Positions 16,889-26,584 are shown, counted from the first letter of the stretch. The stretch is DNA of 64,000 nt from Paenibacillus amylolyticus (GCF_003719335.1 NZ_RIAS01000005.1:310001-374000), one strand, 5' to 3'. Numbers and translations are program-made. Notes: generated by a model not told the origin, from the letters alone.

Positions 16889-19800
16889 ATGTTTCTGAAA
16901 CGAATAGAGTTGGGTGGATTCAAGTCATTCGCCGACAAAACGGAAATGGAATTTGTTCGTGGCATTACAGCAGTTGTAGGTCCGAACGGAAGCGGTAAAA
17001 GTAATATATCCGATGGAATTCGCTGGGTATTGGGGGAACAAAGTGCAAAGTCACTCCGTGGCGGTAAAATGGAAGATATTATTTTTGCAGGCAGCGATGC
17101 GCGTAAAGCTGTCAACTACGGAGAGGTTTCCCTTACACTGGACAACGAGGATCATGCACTCGCTCTGGATTTCGGTGAAGTGACCGTGACCCGCCGTGTT
17201 CATCGCAGCGGGGACAGTGAGTATTTTATCAATAAACAATCCTGTCGCCTGAAAGATATTACCGAACTGTTTATGGATACGGGGATTGGTAAAGAGGCTT
17301 ACTCGATTATTGGACAAGGACGAATTGAGGAGATCTTGAGTACTCGTTCCGAGGATCGTCGGGGAATCTTTGAAGAGGCTTCAGGGATCGTTAAATATAA
17401 ATCCCGCAAACGCGATGCAACGCGCAAGCTAGATGAGACAGAGCAAAATCTGCTGCGTATTCACGATCTTGTAACCGAACTGGAAGATCAGATCGGCCCG
17501 CTTAAAGAACAATCCGAGAAAGCCATGCATTACAAACAACTTCGTTCCGAACTCAAATCGAAGGAAATTTCGATGTATGTGTATCAGATTGAACAGATTC
17601 ATGCTTCCTGGAGCAAAGCGAGCGAACGTCTGGAATCACTCAAACACGAAGAGGTTGGATTAGCGGCGATTGTATCAACGCATGACGCGAAGCTGGAGAA
17701 TGATCGGAATGCACTGCGTCTGTTGGAAGCGGAGACGGAAGAACTTCAATCTGCTTTGCTGCAGTTTAGTGAGGCAACAGAGAAAAGCGAAGGGCATGGG
17801 GAACTGCTTCGGGAGCGAGCGCGGCATCTGCAAGCGAATCAGGAGCAACTGAGGGAAACGCTCGCGGTGAGCGAGGAGAGACATCGGGAGCGTGAAGCTG
17901 AGCTGATTGCCTTGCGGGAGAAGTTTAGCAAGCTTGAACTGGAACTGGCTGATGTGAAAAATCGCTTGTCTGAAGAAGAAGCCAAGCTGGTTGGTGTTAC
18001 GGGCGGAATAAGTCAGCAACAGGAGGAGAGCCTCAAAGGGAACTTGCTGGAACTGATGAATCAGATGGCGCAGGCGCGAAACGAAATACGGTATGTGGAT
18101 CAGCAGAAAGAAACGCTGGAGCGCAGAATGAACCGTGCATCAGAAGAATCCGGCAAATGGGAAGAACAGAAAGAAACGTTAGAAGGCCGTAAAGCTGACA
18201 TTCAGAAAAAAGTGGTTCGGTTAGGTAAGGAAATCAGTGAACTGCGCGGGGGTTATATTTCGGAAAGTGAACGGCTACAGTCGTTGCAAAAACTTTTGGA
18301 AGAGAGCCGCAGCACCGTACGTAAATGGGAGCAAAAGCGTGAGGCACAAGTGTCCCGCCGGGATACGATGAAAGAAATGCAGGATGATTTTGACGGCTTC
18401 ATGCTGGGTGTAAAAGAAGTGCTCAAAGCTTCTCGGAAAGGGACGCTAAACGGAGTACATGGTGCAGTGGCAGAACTCGTTAAAGTTCCTGAGAAGGTCG
18501 AACTTGCGGTAGAAACAGCGATGGGGGCTGCGCTACAGCATATCGTCATGGAGAACGAGGCAGTATCGAGACAGGCTATTGCTTTCTTGAAGCAACGCCA
18601 ACTAGGACGTGCAACCTTTCTTCCGCTGGACGTTATTCGTCCCCGTTCAATCGGTGCTGGCGAACGTTCGATGGTTGAGGGGATGGATGGTTTTGTCGGC
18701 ATCGGTGCTGAACTGGTACAGTATGACTCAAGATATGCCTCAATTATCGGCAGCTTGCTCGGCAATGTCATTATTGCAGAAACGTTGGAGTTTGCGAATA
18801 AAATTGCAGCGCGTTGTCAGTATCGTTTCCGCGTTGTAACCCTCGAAGGAGATGTCGTCAACGCTGGCGGTTCCATGACAGGCGGCAGCCAGCACAAAAA
18901 GAATGGCAGTCTGCTCAGCCGCAAGCGGCAGCTGGATCAGCTGGATCAAGATATTCTGGATACCGAGCAGCAGATTGTGAAGCTGCATCGAAGTGTGGAA
19001 GACGTCAAAACTCAGCTGGAGCAGTGTCAGGATAAACTGGATCAGTTACGTCAGTCTGGTGACGATACCCGAAATGCAGAGCAACAAGCCTCGATGGAGA
19101 TGAAGCAGCTAGAACATGAACTGCGCCACGTATTGGAGCAAGTTGCTGTGGCAGGTCAGGAAAAGAGTGGTTTCACCGAAGAAATCAAGGAACTGGACAA
19201 ATCCCGGCTTGAAGCGGAGAAGAAACTTGAGCAGCTTGAGGAAGAGGAGAGAGCAACTCATCGCGCTATTCATGCGGCAGAGTTTGCCCGGAAGGCCAAT
19301 GAGTCTGCAAAAGAAGAGCTGCAAACGCAGTTGACCGAACTGAAAGTGCGGGAAGGCAAGCTGGATCAGGAACGCTTCTCAAATGAGGAGCAATTGCGGA
19401 GACTGGAGCGAGAGGTCGATTCACTAGTCAAAGATCTGCGTCAGAATCGTACGTTGCTCGCTTCAATGGAAGCGGATTTCAAGAAAACACAGAGTGAAAG
19501 TGTAAAACAGATTGAAGATTTAAACGAGTACAAGCTTAAAAAGGCACAGGCTTCTCAAGAATTGGACTTCAAACGTGCCGCGCGCAGTGAACTGTCCCAA
19601 AAGCTGGAGCTGGCCGAGAGTGAAACGAAGGAGCAGCGCACACAGCTCAAAGCCGTGGAAGAGCAGATGCGTCAGACTGAAATTTCTGTGAACCGTCTGG
19701 ATGTTGAACTGGAAAATATTTTGCGTAAGCTGACGGATGAATATGAGTTAGGCTATGAGCTTGCCAAAGAACGTTATCCAGTACCCGAGGATGTGGAGAG

Positions 19801-20458
19801 CACACAAGCAGAGGTACAGAAGCTAAAACGTGCGATATCGGCTCTTGGCGATGTGAACCTCGGTGCAATCGAAGAGTTCCAGCGTGTGAATGAGCGGTAT
19901 GAGTTCCTGAACGAACAGAAAAATGATTTGGTGGAAGCCAAAACGACACTGTATCAGGTCATTAAGGAAATGGAAGATGAAATGGCGAAGCGGTTCAAAA
20001 TTACGTTTGATGCGATTCGCCGCGAATTCGGCACTGTATTCACAAAGCTGTTTGGCGGAGGCCGTGCTGATTTGGTTCTGATGGACCCTGAGCGACTCCT
20101 CGAAACAGGCATTGATATCGTAGCCCAGCCACCAGGTAAGAAACTGCAAAATCTGCAGCTGTTGTCTGGCGGAGAACGGGCCTTAACAGCGATGGCACTG
20201 CTCTTTGCCATTCTGCACGTGAAACCTGTACCATTCTGCGTACTGGACGAAGTCGAGGCTGCACTGGATGAGGCGAACGTCGTTCGTTTTGCCCAGTACT
20301 TGCGTGAGTTCTCTGAACAAACCCAATTTATTGTGGTTACTCACCGGAAAGGCACGATGGAAGAAGCAGATGTCCTATATGGGGTTACGATGGAAGAGGG
20401 CGGAGTATCCAAGCTTGTTTCGGTTAAACTGGAAGATGAGGAAGCGGAAATTGCCTAA
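16889..20458 (+). CDS. smc: Chromosome segregation protein SMC
   Basis: SMC is the ATPase of the bacterial condensin (with ScpA and ScpB) that compacts and separates chromosomes. The 1189-aa protein has Walker A GPNGSGKSN near residue 32, a long coiled coil (about 170-500), a hinge (about 510-650; GVHGAVAELVKV), a second coiled coil (about 670-1010), the ABC signature LLSGGERALTAMALLF and Walker B VLDEVEAALDEAN. ATG 16889 follows GAGGAGGTGA. The frame continues upstream to 16862 through the Shine-Dalgarno. Confidence 0.97.
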   Translation: MFLKRIELGGFKSFADKTEMEFVRGITAVVGPNGSGKSNISDGIRWVLGEQSAKSLRGGKMEDIIFAGSDARKAVNYGEVSLTLDNEDHALALDFGEVTVTRRVHRSGDSEYFINKQSCRLKDITELFMDTGIGKEAYSIIGQGRIEEILSTRSEDRRGIFEEASGIVKYKSRKRDATRKLDETEQNLLRIHDLVTELEDQIGPLKEQSEKAMHYKQLRSELKSKEISMYVYQIEQIHASWSKASERLESLKHEEVGLAAIVSTHDAKLENDRNALRLLEAETEELQSALLQFSEATEKSEGHGELLRERARHLQANQEQLRETLAVSEERHREREAELIALREKFSKLELELADVKNRLSEEEAKLVGVTGGISQQQEESLKGNLLELMNQMAQARNEIRYVDQQKETLERRMNRASEESGKWEEQKETLEGRKADIQKKVVRLGKEISELRGGYISESERLQSLQKLLEESRSTVRKWEQKREAQVSRRDTMKEMQDDFDGFMLGVKEVLKASRKGTLNGVHGAVAELVKVPEKVELAVETAMGAALQHIVMENEAVSRQAIAFLKQRQLGRATFLPLDVIRPRSIGAGERSMVEGMDGFVGIGAELVQYDSRYASIIGSLLGNVIIAETLEFANKIAARCQYRFRVVTLEGDVVNAGGSMTGGSQHKKNGSLLSRKRQLDQLDQDILDTEQQIVKLHRSVEDVKTQLEQCQDKLDQLRQSGDDTRNAEQQASMEMKQLEHELRHVLEQVAVAGQEKSGFTEEIKELDKSRLEAEKKLEQLEEEERATHRAIHAAEFARKANESAKEELQTQLTELKVREGKLDQERFSNEEQLRRLEREVDSLVKDLRQNRTLLASMEADFKKTQSESVKQIEDLNEYKLKKAQASQELDFKRAARSELSQKLELAESETKEQRTQLKAVEEQMRQTEISVNRLDVELENILRKLTDEYELGYELAKERYPVPEDVESTQAEVQKLKRAISALGDVNLGAIEEFQRVNERYEFLNEQKNDLVEAKTTLYQVIKEMEDEMAKRFKITFDAIRREFGTVFTKLFGGGRADLVLMDPERLLETGIDIVAQPPGKKLQNLQLLSGGERALTAMALLFAILHVKPVPFCVLDEVEAALDEANVVRFAQYLREFSEQTQFIVVTHRKGTMEEADVLYGVTMEEGGVSKLVSVKLEDEEAEIA

Positions 20459-20559
20459 TTGCATCGAGACTAATGCGCGCTTCAAATAAGGATTCATTTC
20501 ATTTTTACAAAAAAACATTACTATTAACGATTTAATTATGTACACGATGGAGGGGCTTT

Positions 20560-21573
20560 ATGAGTTTCTTTAAAAAGCTACGGGACAGCATTGCAAGTAA
20601 AACGGAGTCCGTCACGAAACAGTTCAAGGATGGCCTGGAAAAGACACGCAAAGGGCTTGTGGAAAAAGTAACCGATCTGGTCATTCGCCGCAAAAAAATT
20701 GATGAGGAATTTTACGAGGAACTTGAAGAAATTCTGATCGGAGCAGACGTAGGTGTCAATACGGTCATGAATCTGATCGAAGACCTGCGCGCAGAAGTGA
20801 AGAAACGCAAAATTGAGGATGCGGCCGAGTTGCAGCCTGTGTTGTCCGAGAAACTGACAGATTTGCTTCGTGGGGAACAAAACAATGAACTGAAAATGAA
20901 TCCGGATGGCATTACAGTTATTTTGTTTGTTGGTGTGAACGGTGTTGGTAAAACAACCACGATCGGCAAGCTGGCTCACCGTTTCAAGCAACAGGGGAAA
21001 AAAGTCATTATGGCAGCGGGCGATACGTTCCGCGCTGGAGCGATCGAGCAACTTGAAGTATGGGGACAGCGTGCCGGCGTAGATGTGATCAAACAGCAAT
21101 CCGGTTCTGATCCGGCTGCTGTTATGTATGATGCGGTGCAGGCGGCGAAGCAGCGCGGAGCCGATGTGTTGTTATGTGATACGGCAGGCCGCTTGCAAAA
21201 TAAAAGCAACCTGATGGACGAGCTGAACAAAATCTATCGTGTCATTCAGCGTGAGATTCCAAGTGCGCCACATGAAGTGCTGATGGTGCTGGATGCCACG
21301 ACAGGACAAAATGCGCTGAATCAGGCCAAACTTTTCGGTGAGAAAAGTGGTGTAACGGGTCTTGTGTTGACCAAGCTTGATGGAACAGCTAAAGGTGGTA
21401 TTGTGGTTGCGATTCGTCAGGAGCTGGACCTGCCTGTGAAGCTGGTTGGTCTTGGGGAGAAGATTGACGATCTGCAGGAGTTTGATTCTGAGCAGTTTGT
21501 TCACGCGTTGTTTGCAGGATTAATTCAGGAGCAACCAGCAGAGGGTGCAGAAGACGAGAATACGCAATCCTGA
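20560..21573 (+). CDS. ftsY: Signal recognition particle receptor FtsY
   Basis: FtsY docks SRP-ribosome complexes at the membrane. The 337-aa protein has a charged N-terminal region, an NG domain with G1 GVNGVGKTTTIGKLA near residue 130, DTFRAGA near 160, DTAGR near 210 and the TKLDGTAKGG motif near 270. It lacks the long acidic A domain of E. coli FtsY, as is normal in Firmicutes. ATG 20560 follows GGAGG. Its partner ffh is at 23051. Confidence 0.96.
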   Translation: MSFFKKLRDSIASKTESVTKQFKDGLEKTRKGLVEKVTDLVIRRKKIDEEFYEELEEILIGADVGVNTVMNLIEDLRAEVKKRKIEDAAELQPVLSEKLTDLLRGEQNNELKMNPDGITVILFVGVNGVGKTTTIGKLAHRFKQQGKKVIMAAGDTFRAGAIEQLEVWGQRAGVDVIKQQSGSDPAAVMYDAVQAAKQRGADVLLCDTAGRLQNKSNLMDELNKIYRVIQREIPSAPHEVLMVLDATTGQNALNQAKLFGEKSGVTGLVLTKLDGTAKGGIVVAIRQELDLPVKLVGLGEKIDDLQEFDSEQFVHALFAGLIQEQPAEGAEDENTQS

Positions 21574-21714
21574 TCTTGATCTTGGGTCGTAAACGAATAA
21601 TCATATTCATCGTATTGCCGCTGCATCATGTGAGAGCTCACGTGTAATGTCATCGGCAATACGTGTATAATGAAAGGTAACTGATATTGTACTGGGTTAG
21701 AAAGGAAGGTTGAT

Positions 21715-22362
21715 ATGGCCAATACCTATACCTATTCCCGCCGTGAAGAGGTCGCTAATGCCGTGACACATGGAATTGGTGCTGCGCTTAGTGTAGCTGC
21801 GTTAGTGTTGTTAATTGTATTCTCCAGTATGAAAGGCACGGCCTGGCATGTTGTAAGTTTTACAATCTATGGTATTACCATGCTGATGCTCTATACGAAT
21901 TCAACATTGGTGCACGCGCTCAAAGAGGGAAAGGCAAAAGATTTGTTTGAGTTTTTTGACCACTCTTCCATCTATCTGTTTATTGCAGGCACATATACAC
22001 CGTTTTTATTCGTCGCAGTTCGTGGAACACTGGGCTGGACGCTATTCGGTGTCATCTGGGGCATTGCACTGGCCGGAGTGATCTTCAAAGCCTTTTTCAC
22101 CAAGAAGTTTCTGTTTATGTCGACGATCTTCTACATCGCGATGGGGTGGCTGATCGTTATTGCTTGGCAACCGCTTGTGACAGTCATTCCCACAGGTGGG
22201 ATTGTGTTGTTGGTTGCAGGAGGCCTGATGTATACGCTGGGTACATTGTTCTATGTATGGAGAGGTTTCCCGTTTCACCATGCGATCTGGCATCTGTTTG
22301 TACTGGCAGGCAGTATTCTGCATTTCTTTGCGGTTTTAATCTATCTGACTCCGCTTCGTTAG
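21715..22362 (+). CDS. trhA: PAQR family membrane homeostasis protein TrhA (hemolysin III)
   Basis: The 215-aa protein has seven predicted membrane segments and the family motifs EEVANAVTHGIGAALS near residue 9, FFDHSSIYLFIAGTYTPF near residue 80 and a C-terminal HHAIWHLFVLAGSILHF (metal-binding His). In bacteria the family maintains membrane energetics; the older name hemolysin III is not evidence of toxicity. A TATAAT at 21666-21671 with no clear -35 precedes it, so it may have its own promoter. Confidence 0.88.
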   Translation: MANTYTYSRREEVANAVTHGIGAALSVAALVLLIVFSSMKGTAWHVVSFTIYGITMLMLYTNSTLVHALKEGKAKDLFEFFDHSSIYLFIAGTYTPFLFVAVRGTLGWTLFGVIWGIALAGVIFKAFFTKKFLFMSTIFYIAMGWLIVIAWQPLVTVIPTGGIVLLVAGGLMYTLGTLFYVWRGFPFHHAIWHLFVLAGSILHFFAVLIYLTPLR

Positions 22363-22367
22363 AAGCG

Positions 22368-22411
22368 TTAAACGAAGCGTCTCTTCTTTAGGGATGTTTC
22401 GTTTTTTATTT
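22368..22411 (+). terminator. Probable terminator after trhA
   Basis: TAAACGAAGCGTC and GATGTTTCGTTTT can pair imperfectly, followed by a six-T run. It lies directly after the trhA stop. Confidence 0.6.
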
Positions 22412-22547
22412 TGGTACGGGGTTGAAAGGCTTCTAGTTTGCTTTATGGAATAGAAAGAAAATAAGGCCTTATAACGCCTATAGATGGCATTTTTAAACTG
22501 TCCATGGCAGGCTTTTCATCTCTTTTTATTGTGACAAGTATTTTTGC

Positions 22548-22576
22548 TTGACATCCTGATTTGTTTTAGGTATTAT
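22548..22576 (+). promoter_or_regulatory. Sigma-A promoter for ylxM-ffh
   Basis: TTGACA (22548-22553), 17 bp, TATTAT (22571-22576): a near-perfect sigma-A promoter about 55 nt upstream of the ylxM start. Confidence 0.85.
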
Positions 22577-22631
22577 TAGGAACGTTGCAAGAGTGTAAAG
22601 TGTTTTTCCTTGACGAAGGGAGTGCCCCGAT

Positions 22632-22982
22632 ATGAGTCAAGAAAACCGGCTTGAGAAAACAAACCGGATTAACTTGCTGTTTGCCTTTTATGAATCACTG
22701 TTGACAGAGAAGCAGCAAACGTTTCTGAAATATTACTTTCATGATGATTTTTCACTTGGTGAAATTGCAGCCGAGTTTGAGATCAGCCGCCAGGCGGTAT
22801 ACGAACATATCAAGCGTGCTGAGCAAGTACTCGAAAACTATGAAAGCAAGCTTGGCTTGCTGGAGAAGTATGAAAGACGCAGCCGCTGCCTTGAAGATTT
22901 ACAACAAGCACTGGAACGCGCTGGCGTTACCGTGGATAACAACAAACCAATACACGATCTCGTTGCTTTGCTGGGAGAATAA
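22632..22982 (+). CDS. ylxM: YlxM family putative DNA-binding protein (UPF0122)
   Basis: The 116-aa protein has a sigma-70 region-4-like helix-turn-helix (about residues 30-70: LTEKQQTFLKYYFHDDFS, EIAAEFEISRQAVYEHIKRAE). The family is almost always encoded directly before ffh, and in streptococci YlxM interacts with SRP components and stimulates their GTPase; that is family knowledge. ATG 22632 follows GAAGGGAG. Confidence 0.9.
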   Translation: MSQENRLEKTNRINLLFAFYESLLTEKQQTFLKYYFHDDFSLGEIAAEFEISRQAVYEHIKRAEQVLENYESKLGLLEKYERRSRCLEDLQQALERAGVTVDNNKPIHDLVALLGE

Positions 22983-23050
22983 CCATTGTTTGCAGTGAAG
23001 TGAGACGAATCGGTCCTAAAATGGAATGGAAGCATGAAGGAGGTGGGATC

Positions 23051-24427
23051 ATGGCATTTGAAGGATTAACGACCCGATTGCAGAATGTGTTCAGCAAGTT
23101 GCGCGGCAAAGGCAAGGTGTCTGACGAAGACGTAGCCGAAGCGATGCGCGAAGTACGTCTGGCATTGCTTGAAGCGGATGTAAACTTCAAAGTGGTCAAG
23201 GAATTCATCGCCAAAGTGAAAGAGAAGGCTGTCGGCAAAGAAGTAATGGACAGCTTTACACCCGGAATGGTCATCATTGACATTGTTAACAAAGAGTTAA
23301 CAGAGTTAATGGGTGGAAGTCAGGCTAAGCTGGCGAAGGCAAACAAACCACCTACGGTCATTATGATGGTTGGTTTACAGGGTGCGGGTAAAACGACGAC
23401 TTCCGGTAAACTGGCAAAAATGTTGCAAAAGCAAAATAGCAGACCTTTGTTAGTTGCAGGTGATATTTATCGTCCGGCTGCGATCAAACAATTGCAAGTT
23501 CTGGGAGAGCAGTTGAAGGCGCCAGTGTTCACCCTTGGTGATCAGACAAGCCCGGTGGAAATTGCTCGCCAAGGTTTGCAACATGCAAAAGATAACGGAC
23601 ATGATTATGTGATCGTGGATACGGCCGGACGTTTACATGTTGATGAAGAATTGATGGAAGAGTTGCGTCAGATTCACAGTGTAGTAACCCCGGATGAAGT
23701 ATTGCTGGTTGTTGACAGTATGACAGGCCAGGATGCTGTTAATGTGGCAGAGCACTTTAATCAGCAACTTGATCTGACCGGAGTTGTACTGACCAAACTG
23801 GATGGCGATACGCGTGGTGGTGCGGCACTGTCTGTTAAAGCAGTTACAGGCTGTCCGATCAAGTTTGCTTCCCTGGGAGAGAAACTTGATGCACTGGAGC
23901 CATTCCATCCGGAACGTATGGCTTCACGTATTCTTGGTATGGGTGACATGTTGTCCTTGATTGAAAAGGCACAGTCCAATATTGATACCGAGAAAGCGAA
24001 GGAAATGGAACGGAAGATGCGGAATGCAGAATTCACGTTCGAGGATTTCCTGGAGCAGATGGATCAGGTGAAAAAGCTTGGACCAATTGACCAGATCATG
24101 GATATGATTCCGGGTATGGGCAAGATGAAACAAGCGAAAGACCTGAAGGTTGATGATAAACAGATGGGCCGGATCGAAGCGATTGTCTATTCGATGACAA
24201 CCGAAGAGAAACGTAACCCGGATATGATTAACCATAGCCGCCGGAAGCGGATTGCTACCGGAAGTGGAACGTCGCTTGCAGAGGTGAATCGTCTGATCAA
24301 GCAGTTTGATGAGATGCGCCGCATGATGAAGCAGTTCTCGGATATGATGGGCCCTAAAGGCGGCAAGAACAAAGCAATGAAGCAGTTGAAAGGTCTCGGC
24401 AAAGGAATGAAGTTTCCTTTCCGTTGA
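23051..24427 (+). CDS. ffh: Signal recognition particle protein Ffh
   Basis: Ffh binds SRP RNA and signal sequences and delivers nascent chains to FtsY. The 458-aa protein has an N domain, a GTPase domain with GLQGAGKTTTSGKLA near residue 102, DTAGR near 185 and TKLDGDTRGGAALS near 240, and a Met-rich M domain (about 300-440). ATG 23051 follows GAAGGAGGTGG; the frame reaches 23000 upstream but has no family homology there. Confidence 0.97.
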   Translation: MAFEGLTTRLQNVFSKLRGKGKVSDEDVAEAMREVRLALLEADVNFKVVKEFIAKVKEKAVGKEVMDSFTPGMVIIDIVNKELTELMGGSQAKLAKANKPPTVIMMVGLQGAGKTTTSGKLAKMLQKQNSRPLLVAGDIYRPAAIKQLQVLGEQLKAPVFTLGDQTSPVEIARQGLQHAKDNGHDYVIVDTAGRLHVDEELMEELRQIHSVVTPDEVLLVVDSMTGQDAVNVAEHFNQQLDLTGVVLTKLDGDTRGGAALSVKAVTGCPIKFASLGEKLDALEPFHPERMASRILGMGDMLSLIEKAQSNIDTEKAKEMERKMRNAEFTFEDFLEQMDQVKKLGPIDQIMDMIPGMGKMKQAKDLKVDDKQMGRIEAIVYSMTTEEKRNPDMINHSRRKRIATGSGTSLAEVNRLIKQFDEMRRMMKQFSDMMGPKGGKNKAMKQLKGLGKGMKFPFR

Positions 24428-24481
24428 TTGAACAATAGCTTACATGGGAACCAGATTTCATTGAAGGAGGTGAATTTTCAA

Positions 24482-24754
24482 ATGGCAGTTCGTATTCGTC
24501 TGAAACGTATGGGTGCTCACAAAGCTCCTTTTTACCGCGTAGTGGTATCGGATTCCCGTTCCCCACGTGACGGTCGTTTTATCGAGGAGATCGGTTACTA
24601 CAACCCGGTTGAACAACCGGCTGTTGTTAAGATCGATGAAGATAAAGCATTGCAATGGCTTCAAAACGGTGCGCAAGCATCCGACACTGTCCGCAACTTG
24701 CTCAGCAAAGCGGGCGTGATGAAGAAATTCCACGAGTCCAAATTATCTAAATAA
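24482..24754 (+). CDS. rpsP: 30S ribosomal protein S16
   Basis: The 90-aa protein begins [19 protein letters not shown], the S16 signature, and has the [19 protein letters not shown] segment. ATG 24482 follows GAAGGAGGTGA. It starts the classic rpsP-khpA-rimM-trmD-rplS cluster. Confidence 0.98.
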   Translation: MAVRIRLKRMGAHKAPFYRVVVSDSRSPRDGRFIEEIGYYNPVEQPAVVKIDEDKALQWLQNGAQASDTVRNLLSKAGVMKKFHESKLSK

Positions 24755-24777
24755 GGTGCTGATTCGGAGGGTCATCT

Positions 24778-25008
24778 ATGGAAGAATTAGTAAGCATAAT
24801 TGCTAAGGCTTTGGTCGATCATCCGGATGATGTGGCGGTTCGGACGGTTGAGAAAGACCGGCTTGTCGTTTATGAGTTGACGGTGCATCCCGACGATGTC
24901 GGAAAGGTGATCGGAAAACAGGGACGAATCGCAAAATCTCTTCGTACGGTCGTCACATCAGCAGCAGTTAAGATGGATAAACGGGTTACCGTCGATATCA
25001 TATCTTAA
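24778..25008 (+). CDS. khpA: KH domain RNA-binding protein KhpA (YlqC)
   Basis: The 76-aa protein is a single KH domain with the RNA-contact loop GKQG (VIGKQGRIAKSLRTVV) near residue 45. KhpA proteins, often paired with KhpB/Jag, bind many RNAs and affect cell division and wall synthesis in streptococci. ATG 24778 follows GGAGG. A long hairpin follows the stop. Confidence 0.93.
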   Translation: MEELVSIIAKALVDHPDDVAVRTVEKDRLVVYELTVHPDDVGKVIGKQGRIAKSLRTVVTSAAVKMDKRVTVDIIS

Positions 25009-25014
25009 AGATAT

Positions 25015-25056
25015 ACGAAAGGGGGTTAGGATGAATGTCCTAGCCCCTTTTCGTGC
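25015..25056 (+). terminator. Strong hairpin after khpA
   Basis: Seventeen consecutive pairs (two of them wobbles) join 25015-25031 and 25038-25054 around a 6-nt loop. The 3' arm itself contains TTTT but no T-run follows, so it may be a partial terminator or a processing site between khpA and rimM. Confidence 0.65.
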
Positions 25057-25113
25057 ATGCTGAACTTATCATTTAATTGTTTAATGGGAATTTAGGATTA
25101 AAATTAATTTGGA

Positions 25114-25264
25114 GATTACACTTTAACGGAGCGGGCAGAAAAAATCTGAAGAAACGAAGTGTTCGCCTTTAGCACGGGATATCAACCTTTTGATAATATA
25201 TTCAAGATATCCGGGGATAACAGCGATCGGAAGATGTTTCTGACTGCGGAGTGTGGGTGTAATC
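25114..25264 (+). repeat. Structured dispersed element, copy 3, shortened (khpA-rimM gap)
   Basis: This 151-bp copy is bounded by GATTACAC / GTGTAATC. It keeps the CAGAA..ATCT / AGAT..TTCTG stem, a minimal CGAA-GTG-TTCG hairpin in place of the longer hairpin of copies 1 and 2, a GGATATC / GATATCC hairpin, and the invariant core at 25213-25227. The outer 17-bp repeats of copy 2 are not recognisable here. It stands in the same orientation as khpA and rimM. Confidence 0.78.
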
Positions 25265-25300
25265 GGTTATCATTTTGATTGAATTTCGTAGGAGGATTGT

Positions 25301-25813
25301 ATGGCAGAGTTTATGAATGTAGGTAAAGTTGTAAATACGCATGGAATTCGCGGCGAGTTAAAGATCATGCCTTTGACTGATTTTCCAGAAGTACGTTTCG
25401 CCAAGAATGCTGAATTATTTTTGTTTACCCCGGATAATCGTCCGGTGCCGGTTACAGTGGAATCTGCGCGTTTGCATAAAAATATGTATATCGTTCGTCT
25501 GAAAGAATACGGCAACATTAACGAAGTGGAGAAGTTCAAGGGGGGGATAGCGAAAGTATCCAAGGAAAACCTTGCTGAACTTGAAGAAGGGGAATATTAC
25601 TTCCACCAAATCGTAGGGTGTGCTGTCATTACGGAAGAGGGAGAGACACTCGGAACGATTTCGGAGATTCTCACCCCAGGTGCGAATGATGTATGGGTAG
25701 TCAAAACCCCAGCGGGAAAAGAAGTTCTGATTCCGGTTATCGACGATGTTGTTCTGGATGTGGATGTAGAGCAGAAGCTGGTCAAGATTCACCTGATGGA
25801 AGGACTGCTGTAA
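25301..25813 (+). CDS. rimM: 16S rRNA maturation protein RimM
   Basis: RimM binds S19 and helps mature the 30S head. The 170-aa protein has the N-terminal [16 protein letters not shown] (residue 7), a second PRC-barrel domain (about 95-170) with [10 protein letters not shown] and [14 protein letters not shown] 25301 follows AGGAGG. One base separates it from trmD. Confidence 0.96.
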   Translation: MAEFMNVGKVVNTHGIRGELKIMPLTDFPEVRFAKNAELFLFTPDNRPVPVTVESARLHKNMYIVRLKEYGNINEVEKFKGGIAKVSKENLAELEEGEYYFHQIVGCAVITEEGETLGTISEILTPGANDVWVVKTPAGKEVLIPVIDDVVLDVDVEQKLVKIHLMEGLL

Positions 25814-25814
25814 C

Positions 25815-26576
25815 ATGAAGGTGGATGTATTAACGTTATTTCCGGAAATGTTCGATGGAGTGTTCGGCACGAGCATTCTGGGTAAAGCACAGACCAAGGG
25901 GCTTGTCTCGCTTGGGGCGACCAATTTCCGCAATTACGCAACCAATAAACATAACACTGTCGATGATGCACCTTATGGCGGCGGTGGAGGCATGGTGCTT
26001 AAACCTGACCCGATTTTTGCTGCCGTAGAGGATGTTTTGGAACAGCGTGGAGAAGCTGCCTCCACGATGAAAGCTCCCCGGATTATTCTGATGTGTCCAC
26101 AGGGCGAGACGTTTACACAGAAAAAGGCGGAAGAACTGGTTCAAGAAGATCATCTGATCTTTATTTGCGGTCATTATGAGGGATATGATGAACGTATCCG
26201 TGAATTTCTGGTGACGGATGAACTATCTATCGGTGACTATGTGCTGACTGGCGGAGAACTACCTGCCATGGTGGCCATTGATAGCATTGTGCGGCTGATT
26301 CCAGGCGTACTAGGGAACGAGACAAGTGCAGTGACAGATTCGTTCAGTACGGGGTTGCTTGAGTACCCTCATTACACCCGCCCACCGGAATTTAGAGGCA
26401 TGAAGGTGCCGGATATGCTCTTGTCTGGGCATCATCTGAATATCGAGGCTTGGCGGAGAGAACAGTCGCTGATTCGTACGTTGGAGCGCAGACCTGAATT
26501 GTTAGAGTCGGCAGATCTGACAGAGAAGGAACGGAAATGGCTGGAGCAGTACCGTGCCGAACAAGATAAGAAATAA
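25815..26576 (+). CDS. trmD: tRNA (guanine(37)-N(1))-methyltransferase TrmD
   Basis: TrmD methylates G37 next to the anticodon and prevents frameshifting. The 253-aa SPOUT enzyme has [12 protein letters not shown] at residue 3, the SAM-binding trefoil knot with [11 protein letters not shown] (about 115) and [15 protein letters not shown] (about 135), and [13 protein letters not shown] near 200. It follows the rimM stop by one base, suggesting coupled translation. Confidence 0.97.
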   Translation: MKVDVLTLFPEMFDGVFGTSILGKAQTKGLVSLGATNFRNYATNKHNTVDDAPYGGGGGMVLKPDPIFAAVEDVLEQRGEAASTMKAPRIILMCPQGETFTQKKAEELVQEDHLIFICGHYEGYDERIREFLVTDELSIGDYVLTGGELPAMVAIDSIVRLIPGVLGNETSAVTDSFSTGLLEYPHYTRPPEFRGMKVPDMLLSGHHLNIEAWRREQSLIRTLERRPELLESADLTEKERKWLEQYRAEQDKK

Positions 26577-26584
26577 TTAAAGAT

